Assembly (NCBI GenBank): GCA_034437515.1
Contig: DAOTTX010000163.1
Span: 1 to 6,577, forward strand
From: DAOTTX01 sp034437515
GTDB taxonomy: Bacteria; Chloroflexota; Anaerolineae; Aggregatilineales; Phototrophicaceae
Direction: 5' to 3'
Length of the DNA stretch: 6,577 nt
Shown: positions 1 to 6,092 of the stretch, one piece after another
How the letters are laid out: each line of letters opens with the position of its first letter
Position numbering within the stretch: the first letter of the stretch is position 1
The notes under the pieces: generated by a model
The model's input: the letters and a program-made list of their open reading frames with translations, nothing else
The model's database searches: none
Told to the model about the DNA's origin: nothing
Made by a program: the position numbers and the translations under genes

Positions 1-84
1 ATGAAGGTCATCGTTTACCTCGTGGATTAGGATAGGCAGGTCGCTGTTCTACCAAAGTGGGGACATTGGGCTCTGGTGTAGCGT

Positions 85-107
85 GGATGTACTTTTCGGC
101 CAGGACA
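85..107 (+). repeat. Left arm of a long-range inverted repeat
   Basis: The segment starting GGATGTACTTTTCGGCCAG occurs again in inverted orientation at 6387-6409, with 21 of 23 bases matching (18 of 19 in the core). A match this long is unlikely by chance in a window this size. It brackets the hairpin repeats and the kinase operon. Nothing else recognisable lies in bases 1-84. On the minus strand a 39-codon reading (127 to 8) passes through this arm and contains LAEKYI, but it is too short to call a gene. The arm may be one copy of a dispersed repeat or the shared tail of two related gene remnants. I cannot tell which. Confidence 0.5.
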
Positions 108-151
108 GGCTCTTGCTCGCCGTGCAAGGATTCTATTGGTTAGGCCCTAAC
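108..151 (+). repeat. 44-bp hairpin repeat, copy 1
   Basis: This is the first of two direct copies (the other is at 199-242) that match at 42 of 44 positions. Each unit has two internal dyads: CTTGC-TCGCCGT-GCAAG at 112-128, and GGTTAG-GCC-CTAACC at 138-152, of which the second copy lacks the last C. Just downstream are further small stems, CTGG-ACGAG-CCAG (152-164) and TGCC-GAT-GGCA (178-188). ATTGGTT at 135-141 can also pair with AACCAAT at 165-171. The nested dyads suggest a structured repeat or mobile-element end, not coding sequence. Confidence 0.75.
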
Positions 152-198
152 CTGGACGAGCCAGAACCAATAAAGGATGCCGATGGCAGAAGCGAAGC

Positions 199-242
199 GG
201 CTCTTGCTTGCCGTGCAAGGATCCTATTGGTTAGGCCCTAAC
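199..242 (+). repeat. 44-bp hairpin repeat, copy 2
   Basis: This is the second direct copy, differing from copy 1 at two positions (unit bases 11 and 25). The spacing between copies is 47 bases. ATCCTATTGGTT inside this copy can pair with AACCAATA..GGAT at 165-178 upstream, which would close a hairpin of about 70 bases with a two-base bulge. A small hairpin, GACGA-ACAA-TCGTC (263-276), follows downstream. Confidence 0.75.
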
Positions 243-289
243 GCATCAGGAGCGAGTTTTCTGACGAACAATCGTCCCAATACGCGTCT

Positions 290-317
290 TTGACTTTTGC
301 CTGCTCCCAAGTATACT
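290..317 (+). promoter_or_regulatory. Candidate sigma70-type promoter
   Basis: TTGACT (290-295) and TATACT (312-317) each match their consensus at five of six bases and are 16 bases apart. The expected transcription start is near 324, so a transcript would begin with the inverted repeat copy 3 and run toward the small reading frame at 453 and the hairpin element at 723. The call rests on sequence match alone. Housekeeping promoter rules in Chloroflexota are assumed to resemble the general bacterial pattern. Confidence 0.45.
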
Positions 318-360
318 ATAAGGTCTAACCAATCAAATCCTTGTTCGCCGTGCAAGAACT
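317..360 (-). repeat. 44-bp hairpin repeat, copy 3, inverted and diverged
   Basis: Read on the minus strand this segment matches copy 1 at 32 of 44 positions. The best-kept part is the block corresponding to CAAGGATT..ATTGGTTAG.CC (19 of 22). The self-complementary CTTG..GCAAG hairpin remains, but its loop reads in the opposite sense to the inverted flanks, as if the hairpin had flipped or been copied separately. Together with copies 1 and 2 it gives this region inverted ends, which would suit an old, decayed miniature element at about 108-360. I found no flanking target duplication. Confidence 0.6.
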
Positions 361-452
361 TGCCGTCGATGGCCCTTATTGGCTCTGGCTCTGCTTAGGG
401 GCTACTGACAAAAGAAAATGCCTCACAGCTTCTGCGGAGATCAAGGCGTGGC

Positions 453-734
453 ATGCTGTTTTCACGCAACCGCTCTCTGAGAAACCGAGGTATGCTCACA
501 ACCTGTATCTGTGTGTCCATTATAACCGCTATGCTGGTAGCATTCTGCTCCCCAGTGTGCGACGAGGTCCCGAATTTCACGGTACGTCACGTATATCACA
601 GAATGAACATCGTCAGAATCATCAGCTCTTTTTACATACTTGCCTGGCCCAGCTCCAGGCCGACCCCTTACCACGACGGGGCTGCCGTGTGCCTGGCACC
701 CATTCTAAACCAGGTTTATGCCCAATACCCGTGA
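453..734 (+). CDS. Possible small exported protein, 3' end replaced by the hairpin element
   Basis: I do not recognise this reading frame, which encodes 93 residues. The first residues are basic (RNR, RNR), followed by a hydrophobic run at about residues 14-33 ending in CSPVC. That is the pattern of a signal peptide or N-terminal membrane anchor. A weak ribosome-binding AAGG lies six bases before the ATG, and the candidate promoter at 290-317 is upstream. Codon 90 (GCC, 720-722) is the last before the inserted element, whose left end supplies QYP and the TGA stop. Joining 722 to 953, as before insertion, would continue the frame for 14 more residues to a TGA at 995-997, giving 104 residues. 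The absence of a recognised family and the overlapping frames of similar length make this uncertain; it may be spurious. Confidence 0.25.
   Translation: MLFSRNRSLRNRGMLTTCICVSIITAMLVAFCSPVCDEVPNFTVRHVYHRMNIVRIISSFYILAWPSSRPTPYHDGAAVCLAPILNQVYAQYP
713..722 (+). repeat. Left 10-bp target-site duplication
   Basis: GGTTTATGCC here is repeated exactly at 943-952, and both copies directly abut the outer ends of the 16-bp inverted repeats. The match stops after exactly ten bases on both sides, as expected for a duplication made by transposase at insertion. Its perfect identity suggests a fairly recent event. Confidence 0.8.
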
Positions 735-942
735 ATGAGTAGCGGCTCATTGACGAAATATGCTTGCTCACGGCCCGGCAACGATTGAAATCGTCGCCTG
801 ATACTTCAAGTGCGTGCGGATACACAGCATTCGACAAACGCACGGGTGATCGGGCCCGAACCGGTTTTCAACCGGTTTCGAGTATCAGCGGGGCGTTTCA
901 ACGCGCCGCGTGACCAAGTCAAGATTTCATTCACAGGTATTG
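723..942. mobile_element. 220-bp MITE-like element with multiple hairpins
   Basis: The ends are CAATACCCGTGAATGA (723-738) and its inverted copy at 927-942, with 15 of 16 bases matching. A perfect 10-bp direct repeat flanks them. No credible gene lies inside, so any movement would need a transposase supplied elsewhere. The interior folds extensively: AATGAG/CTCATT (734-751); a 10-position long-range stem with one mismatch (763-772 with 909-918); GGC-A-ACGAT-TGAA-ATCGT-C-GCC (777-798); TGATACT/AGTATCA (799-805 with 881-887), which encloses two further hairpins (GTGCGT/ACGCAC at 810-843 and CGAACCGGTT/AACCGGTTTCG at 857-880); and GCGTT-TC-AACGC (893-904). A non-autonomous transposon is the best reading. 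The family is unknown to me. Confidence 0.8.
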
Positions 943-952
943 GGTTTATGCC
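943..952 (+). repeat. Right 10-bp target-site duplication
   Basis: This is the second copy of GGTTTATGCC, identical to 713-722, directly outside the right inverted repeat of the element. Uninterrupted sequence resumes at 953. Confidence 0.8.
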
Positions 953-975
953 TCTCACTCGCCTTGCGCCAGGCC

Positions 976-1046
976 ACATCCAGCGCACATTATCTGAATC
1001 ATACGCTAGTTGACGATTAACACCGCTGGCTGGATGTCTGTTGACA
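976..1046 (+). promoter_or_regulatory. Kinase upstream region with a dyad and -35-like boxes
   Basis: The 133 bases between the element and the kinase start should hold the operon's promoter unless transcription enters from upstream. ACATCCAG (976-983) and CTGGATGT (1030-1037) form an 8-bp inverted pair, and CCAGCG (980-985) can pair with CGCTGG (1024-1029). Two -35-like boxes are present: TTGACG (1010-1015) and a perfect TTGACA (1041-1046). The best -10 I can place for the second, CATAGC at 1064-1069, matches only half the consensus. No single promoter can be assigned with confidence. Confidence 0.2.
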
Positions 1047-1076
1047 CGCACTCGCAGCAGACACATAGCCACTAAT

Positions 1077-1080
1077 GAGG
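1077..1080 (+). promoter_or_regulatory. Ribosome-binding site deciding the kinase start
   Basis: GAGG lies five bases before the ATG at 1086. The in-frame TTG at 1041 has no such site, and the 15 extra residues it would add (MTRTRSRHIATNEDD) do not belong to the kinase fold. Confidence 0.6.
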
Positions 1081-1085
1081 ACGAT

Positions 1086-3218
1086 ATGGACCTGACGGGC
1101 ATTCAGCTGGGGCAGTATCACATTGTCGAGCAGCTCAATGTAGGCGGCATGGCCGAGGTATACAAAGCCTATCAACCCAGTCTCGACCGCTACGTGGCTG
1201 TCAAAGTCATCTCTTCCGAGTTAGGCCGCGACCCGACGTTCTTGAAACACTTCGAGCGAGAGGCCAGGACGCTGGCGCAACTCGAGCACCCCAACATCTT
1301 GCCAATCTACGATAGCGGCCGTCACGGCGATACGCCCTACTTGGTGATACAGTACGTCCGGGGAGGCACGCTGGCGGAGCGGTTAGGTAAGCCCCTGTCG
1401 ATTGAAAAGGCCGCAAGCTTTGCTTGTCAGGTGGGGGATGCGTTAGGCTATGCCCACGCTTTTGGAGTCGTTCATCTCGACGTGAAGCCATCCAACGTGC
1501 TTTTCAGCAGGTCTGGAAGCGTACTGCTGGCCGATTTTGGCATCGCGCGGGTCATCCAGCCTAAACAGAGGACAACACTCGGTTCAGATGCGGCCGGTGG
1601 GACGCCGGCTTACATGGCACCGGAGCAACGCGCCGGAAAACCCGTCGATGGGCGCGCCGACATTTATGCATTGGGCGTGCTGCTCTACGAATTGCTCACC
1701 GGCAAGCGAGCTGCTGAACAAACACTGCTGACACGCTCTTTGAGTGCCATTCGTATCCCTGCCCCAATGCGAGATGTCATCGCCTGTGCTACAGCCACCG
1801 ATCCCGATGAGCGGTATGAGGTGACCGAGGATTTCGTCGCTGCCGTAGAGGAAGCGTTGCTCGAGATCCAGGGAGAATATGCCAAACCGCCCACATCGAC
1901 GCATCAAGCCCTGGAGGCCGTCGCCATCGCCACATTTATAGTGATAGGGGTGGCGCTAGGCACCTATACCGTAAAGCTGATCGTCAATAACCAAAATTCT
2001 ATATGGGGGTCTCTTATATGGATGGGAGCTCTTACCGGGTCTATTAGTTGTCTGTTGAACGCCGCTCTACTGATCTTACGCGACCGTACCAGGCCGATGT
2101 CCTTAGCCCTGTTAGGCGCGATCGTCCTGATCTTCGTAGGGGGCATGTATTTGCTAATCCCACTCTCATTTGCAGTAGATTTTCTATCGGCAGAGACGCT
2201 TTCCTCTCTCAAGCTTAGCACACGCTTAAATTTTATTCTGCCTGAACTGCTATGTCTGTTGCCGGGCATGCTGATGTTACTCGCCGCGGCGGGTCTTTAC
2301 GCCTACCATCATCGTCGTCCTCGCGCGGTTATCCAGGGGACCGTTCAACGCACGCGCCGGATAGCGGAGCGGAAGTCCCTCGCCTCGGCTGTGCGACGCG
2401 CCCGTCTCGACACCCGCAAAACGCGCAACGAGATACTCAAAATGCTGATCGGGATGTTTGGATTGGCGGCCGTGGCACGCGTGCTGATCTACTTCGTACC
2501 AGAAAAATCAGCTATCGCCTTTCTAGCCGCAACACTACAATATGGATTGGCCTACGGTGCTGTGCTTCTGGGTGTGGCACTCATTGTGTGGTACGCCTAT
2601 CGCAGGATCACTGCAACTCCCGACGCCTCCGTTGAGCAGACGCTGCCTCATGTCTTGTCCAACATTGAAGCACGACAAAAGCGACTGAAAAAAGCATACG
2701 ACTACCAGGCGCGCATCAAGGAGGTCATCGCACAGGCCCGTGAAGGCCCCTTACGTGAGCGTCTGCAGGCATCCACACGGCGGTTGGACGAGTGGATCGC
2801 TTATCTGGAACGTCTGACCGCCCGTCTGAACGAGCTTGAACGGGATCCCATCTTCCGGCGCGATCGCAGCACTGTGCCGCGCGCTGTCCATATGCTGGAG
2901 GCACGGTTGATTGAGGATCGGGACACTGATACAAGTGTCAAAGAAGCGGTGCACCAGACGTTGGCGGCCCGCCAATCGCAACTGCGTTATCTGCGTGCGC
3001 TGGAGCGTGTGATGACCCAGGCTGAGCTATACAGCGACGAGACCGTCGCGGCGCTGGGAACGATCTACTCTCAGGTGTTGCTAGTGGATGCCAGAGATGT
3101 ACGAAGTGGATGCGCTCAGCGTCTGCGGGCCGATATAGATGAGCAGGTGCAAGCCTTGAGCGACTTACTGGATGCGATAGCCGAGGTTCAAGAGCACCGA
3201 CAAGATGCGTTGGCCTAG
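1086..3218 (+). CDS. Polytopic membrane Ser/Thr protein kinase (Hanks type)
   Basis: This 710-residue protein should use ATP to phosphorylate Ser/Thr on unknown substrates at the cytoplasmic membrane face. The kinase domain spans about residues 10-262. Visible motifs are the glycine loop NVGGMAEV (18-25), with Asn in place of the usual first Gly; the ATP-binding Lys40 in VAVK; Glu59 in FEREA; catalytic HLDVKPSN with Asp132; DFG (150-152); and GTPAYMAPEQ (172-181). The HRD arginine is Leu131, so this is a non-RD kinase. About six hydrophobic helices follow (roughly 278-300, 308-333, 338-365, 383-409, 450-472, 476-505), with a very basic loop between helices 4 and 5. Residues 512-710 are charged, helical and probably coiled coil; I recall similar domains in Chloroflexota membrane proteins. 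There are no PASTA repeats or large external domain. The stop overlaps the next gene by 14 bases, so the two are probably co-translated. The kinase call is very sure; the role is not. Confidence 0.95.
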   Translation: MDLTGIQLGQYHIVEQLNVGGMAEVYKAYQPSLDRYVAVKVISSELGRDPTFLKHFEREARTLAQLEHPNILPIYDSGRHGDTPYLVIQYVRGGTLAERLGKPLSIEKAASFACQVGDALGYAHAFGVVHLDVKPSNVLFSRSGSVLLADFGIARVIQPKQRTTLGSDAAGGTPAYMAPEQRAGKPVDGRADIYALGVLLYELLTGKRAAEQTLLTRSLSAIRIPAPMRDVIACATATDPDERYEVTEDFVAAVEEALLEIQGEYAKPPTSTHQALEAVAIATFIVIGVALGTYTVKLIVNNQNSIWGSLIWMGALTGSISCLLNAALLILRDRTRPMSLALLGAIVLIFVGGMYLLIPLSFAVDFLSAETLSSLKLSTRLNFILPELLCLLPGMLMLLAAAGLYAYHHRRPRAVIQGTVQRTRRIAERKSLASAVRRARLDTRKTRNEILKMLIGMFGLAAVARVLIYFVPEKSAIAFLAATLQYGLAYGAVLLGVALIVWYAYRRITATPDASVEQTLPHVLSNIEARQKRLKKAYDYQARIKEVIAQAREGPLRERLQASTRRLDEWIAYLERLTARLNELERDPIFRRDRSTVPRAVHMLEARLIEDRDTDTSVKEAVHQTLAARQSQLRYLRALERVMTQAELYSDETVAALGTIYSQVLLVDARDVRSGCAQRLRADIDEQVQALSDLLDAIAEVQEHRQDALA

Positions 3219-4953
3219 AATTACCCCCGGGTTGCTGATACTCGCTCTGGCGGTCATTCTCACTGGTGGCTGCTCCTCGCTCTTCGAGTGGGTCGGGCAC
3301 GAGCCCGAGCCGGGATTGGTGCAGCTAACCCATTACAGAAGCACTAGCACCGATCCTGCCTGGTCACCGGATGGACGGCAGGTCGTGTTTGTGTCTAAGC
3401 ATGCAGATCCTAATCCGGAGTCCTATGGTGGACACTTTCGAGAGATCTTCACCATTGCGGTAGACAGCGGCGACGTCAAACGCATCACATATGGCCCGCA
3501 GCCCAAGAGCGAGCCGGCATGGTCGCCGGATGGGAGGACTATCGCGTTCAGCAATGGCGGCCGACGCCTCTGTCTCATGCGATCCGACGGCAGCCATCTT
3601 TACTGCCTCTCTGCTACAAACGCCTTCCGGCTGGCCTGGGCGCCGGATAGCACGCGTCTGGCATACGGTACGGGGGATGAAATCCACCTCCTGCGAGTCG
3701 ACAGGGGGAAACCGGTCGCTCCGGCCGAGCCTGTTTGTCGAGGCAGTTATCCCGTTTGGTCGCCCGATGGACGCTGCCTGGCGTACTCTCCCAGCGCCCG
3801 CAGCGGCGACGTGTACGTGATGAACGCCGATGGCTCGAACGCCACCTTGCTGCTGGAGGCAGACGAGGCCGCGAATCCGTTTGGCTGGTCGCCCGACGGG
3901 CGGTTTATCTTTGTCAACCGTGGCAGTGGCTACTCACAACTGTATGCCATTAGCGCAGCAGGGGGGAACGAAATCCGCCTGACAAACAACGCTGAGTACC
4001 ACTCGTCGCCCAGGCTCTCTCCCGATGGTACACGTATCGTCTTCCACTCCCTGCGCGACGAGGGATATAACATCTACATGATGGATGTCCGCGGCGTGCC
4101 GCTAGCAGATCCCAACGCCGCTTGCCTGAAGCGTCGGCTGGGCCACACCGACGACCACCCGGCCTGGTCGCCGGATGGAAAGAAAATTGCCTTTACCTCG
4201 GCGCGCGATGGAGCCCCCGGGATTTATCTCTTCGACGTTGATACTCGAACCACGTCTCGCCTGCTCCCTCAGGTCACCGTTGACCCTGAGAGCAAGCTCT
4301 CCTGGGCCCCTGATGGAACCCGACTCGCATTCGCAGCGCCGCACGGGGAAGCCGCTTCGCTGTCTATTTCATCTTTGGAAAGCGGCGATCTTGAGATCTA
4401 CGTCGCTCAGATCGATGAGATGGGTAATAACCCTCAACCAATCCGCCTTACAAATCATCCCGCTCAGGATACAATGCCGGTGTGGTCTCCCGACGGCGAC
4501 CGGCTGGCTTTCCAATCCAACCGCAACGGTGGTCCCGATATCTACTTGCTTGATCTGGCGACTCGTGCGGTATCGCGCCTGACTCACGACGGTGCGGACA
4601 ATGCGCCTTATGCGTGGTCACCCGATGGCACGCAAATCGCGTTTACCGCTGTGTACGGGGGGCCCCCGGACATCTACGTGATGGACGCCGATGGCTCAAA
4701 CGTGCGCCGTCTGACGCGAGGTCAGGCCGTAAATAGCGCCCCCACCTGGTCACCCGATGGTGAGCGGCTCGTGTTTGTCTCTGACCGCGACGGCGACGCC
4801 GAGCTCTACGTGGTAGACATCGAAGGAGGTCATGCAGCCCGTGTGACGAACAACACGACTGAGGATAGATCGCCAGCCTGGTCACCGGATGGAGATCGTC
4901 TGGCGTTCGTGTCGTTGTACGGTGTGTGTATAGAGTCCGCGCCGGAGAGGTAA
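3205..4953 (+). CDS. TolB/PD40-type beta-propeller probable lipoprotein
   Basis: This protein has 582 residues. The N-terminus has RWPR, then a hydrophobic stretch ending LTGGC, so cleavage by lipoprotein signal peptidase and lipid attachment at Cys23 are likely, although Thr rather than Leu at -3 is not canonical. The rest is twelve PD40 motifs (WSPDG or variants such as WAPDS, LSPDG, WAPDG), each followed by an IAF-type strand and often by an IYVMDADGS-type strand. Twelve would fit two six-bladed propellers or one large ring. The last motif ends soon after LAFVS with an unrelated tail, CIESAPER. The N-terminal VQLT strand could complete that final blade, as in usual propeller closure. Such propellers bind proteins or ligands; no catalytic domain is visible. 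The ATG sits inside the kinase 3' end with no strong ribosome site, suggesting coupling to kinase translation. It is likely on the outer face of the cytoplasmic membrane. The partner is unknown. Confidence 0.88.
   Translation: MRWPRITPGLLILALAVILTGGCSSLFEWVGHEPEPGLVQLTHYRSTSTDPAWSPDGRQVVFVSKHADPNPESYGGHFREIFTIAVDSGDVKRITYGPQPKSEPAWSPDGRTIAFSNGGRRLCLMRSDGSHLYCLSATNAFRLAWAPDSTRLAYGTGDEIHLLRVDRGKPVAPAEPVCRGSYPVWSPDGRCLAYSPSARSGDVYVMNADGSNATLLLEADEAANPFGWSPDGRFIFVNRGSGYSQLYAISAAGGNEIRLTNNAEYHSSPRLSPDGTRIVFHSLRDEGYNIYMMDVRGVPLADPNAACLKRRLGHTDDHPAWSPDGKKIAFTSARDGAPGIYLFDVDTRTTSRLLPQVTVDPESKLSWAPDGTRLAFAAPHGEAASLSISSLESGDLEIYVAQIDEMGNNPQPIRLTNHPAQDTMPVWSPDGDRLAFQSNRNGGPDIYLLDLATRAVSRLTHDGADNAPYAWSPDGTQIAFTAVYGGPPDIYVMDADGSNVRRLTRGQAVNSAPTWSPDGERLVFVSDRDGDAELYVVDIEGGHAARVTNNTTEDRSPAWSPDGDRLAFVSLYGVCIESAPER
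4944..4950 (+). promoter_or_regulatory. Ribosome-binding site for the third gene
   Basis: GGAGAGG overlaps the last codons of the lipoprotein gene and lies five bases before GTG at 4956. It is the strongest such site in the operon, and it favours the 4956 start over the earlier in-frame GTG at 4926, which has none. Confidence 0.65.
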
Positions 4954-4955
4954 TC

Positions 4956-6092
4956 GTGACCTGGAAAAGCTTTGTCCCGACGTGGCGATCGGAGCGGCTA
5001 TATATCCTCTTGGTGATATCCATAATCGTATTCGTTGCCGTCTATTTAGTGCCCGACCCGCCCGGCTACGCTCCGCCACCGACGGCTACTCCTCTGCCCA
5101 CGCCGCTCCTCCCATTGACACGCCTGACGAAAGACGAAGCGAGAGACTTAGCGCCGGTCTGGTCCCCGGACGGAGAGCACATCGCTTTCCAAAGATCGCA
5201 TCATCAGGTCGGTCCTGTGTATATCATGCGGGCCGATGGCTCAGACCTCACGCGCTTGACCCAATCTCGCTGTATGACTCTGGACATCACTTGGTCTCCG
5301 GATGGGGAACGCATCGCTTACGTGAGTGGAGGAGCAATCTACACCGTTAGCGCTGATGGTAGTCGCCTGGCTCAACTGACAGAGGAGGTTGATATAATCC
5401 GCGCGATCCACAGGGAGCTAACCTGGTCGCCCGACGGCCGAGCGATCGCCTTCATCCTAGACTACGATGGGGTGCCTGATCTCTACATCGTCACCATCGA
5501 CGATGGAAAGGTGACCCGCTTGACGAAGAATCACGCCTGGACGCAGCATCCAACCTGGTCTCCCGACAGCAGGGTCATCGCGTTCCACTCCACCCGTGCA
5601 GGCACCGTCGCCATCTACACGTTAGACCTGGCCTGTGTCGAAAAATGCAAGCAGGATACCCCATGCCTGACGCGCCTGACGGATACCACGTCGGGGAACC
5701 TAGAACCCACCTGGTCACCAGATGGGACGCGCATCGCGTTCACCTCTCTGCGCGATGGTAACCCGGAGATTTACGTTATGGACGCCGATGGGAGCCGGCA
5801 AACGCGCTTGACCCGCTCGTCGGGTGTGGATCGCTTGCCCACCTGGTCTCCAGATGGAGCGCATATTGCGTTTCTTTCGAGTCCCGACCTGCGGCAAGTG
5901 CACAACGATATCTACGTTATCCGCCCCGATGGCAGTGATCTGCGGCAGCTGACCAACGATGGGTTGGTGAGATCAATTGCCTGGGCACCTGACGGTCGGC
6001 AAATTGCGTTCGTCTCACTCCGAGATAATCCCCAGCCCCGACGCTGCTCGTCGTGCAACACTGAAATCTACACAGTAGCGGTAAGCAAATAG
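4956..6092 (+). CDS. Membrane-anchored TolB/PD40-type beta-propeller protein
   Basis: With the GTG start this is 378 residues. Residues 15-32 form a single hydrophobic helix preceded by basic residues and without a lipobox, so it is probably a signal anchor with the N-terminus inside. A Pro/Thr-rich linker (about 33-53) leads to an external domain with seven PD40 motifs (six WSPDG/WSPDS and one WAPDG), enough for one seven-bladed propeller or six blades plus closure. Two cysteine clusters interrupt the repeats: Cys227, Cys231 and Cys237 between motifs 4 and 5, and C364-S-S-C367 in the last blade. In an external protein these suggest disulfides or a metal site. It begins two bases after the lipoprotein stop and shares the same repeat style, so the two are probably paralogues. 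The fold is sure; binding partner and exact role are not known. Confidence 0.88.
   Translation: MTWKSFVPTWRSERLYILLVISIIVFVAVYLVPDPPGYAPPPTATPLPTPLLPLTRLTKDEARDLAPVWSPDGEHIAFQRSHHQVGPVYIMRADGSDLTRLTQSRCMTLDITWSPDGERIAYVSGGAIYTVSADGSRLAQLTEEVDIIRAIHRELTWSPDGRAIAFILDYDGVPDLYIVTIDDGKVTRLTKNHAWTQHPTWSPDSRVIAFHSTRAGTVAIYTLDLACVEKCKQDTPCLTRLTDTTSGNLEPTWSPDGTRIAFTSLRDGNPEIYVMDADGSRQTRLTRSSGVDRLPTWSPDGAHIAFLSSPDLRQVHNDIYVIRPDGSDLRQLTNDGLVRSIAWAPDGRQIAFVSLRDNPQPRRCSSCNTEIYTVAVSK

Noticed and set aside
8..127. 39-codon minus-strand reading ending PNPRGKR with LAEKYI
   Set aside because: It is short and preceded by a stop in the same frame. It could be a gene remnant, but there is no recognisable family, so it is only mentioned with the inverted repeat.
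145..236. Integron attC-like site (GTTAGGC box with CCCTAAC)
   Set aside because: The second box does not fit RYYYAAC at its first base, the internal layout is wrong, and no integrase or cassette structure is present.
108..242. Two 44-bp repeats with a 47-base spacing as a minimal CRISPR array
   Set aside because: There are only two direct copies, with mismatches, complex internal dyads and a third copy that is inverted. No cas gene is nearby.
341..742. 133-residue plus-strand frame starting with TTG inside repeat copy 3
   Set aside because: It has no ribosome-binding site, begins inside a repeat, ends inside the mobile element, and shows no recognisable domain; it also overlaps the more signal-peptide-like frame at 453.
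1041..1085. TTG start at 1041 giving a 725-residue kinase
   Set aside because: There is no ribosome-binding site before it and the added residues are not kinase-like; ATG 1086 has GAGG at a five-base spacing.
806..1102. 98-residue minus-strand frame crossing the mobile element
   Set aside because: It is translated from the element's hairpins and inverted end; NPIPVNE appears only because it reads the terminal repeat.
4926..4955. GTG start at 4926 for the third gene, overlapping the lipoprotein gene
   Set aside because: No ribosome-binding site precedes it. GTG 4956 has GGAGAGG five bases upstream and gives a clean basic-then-hydrophobic anchor.
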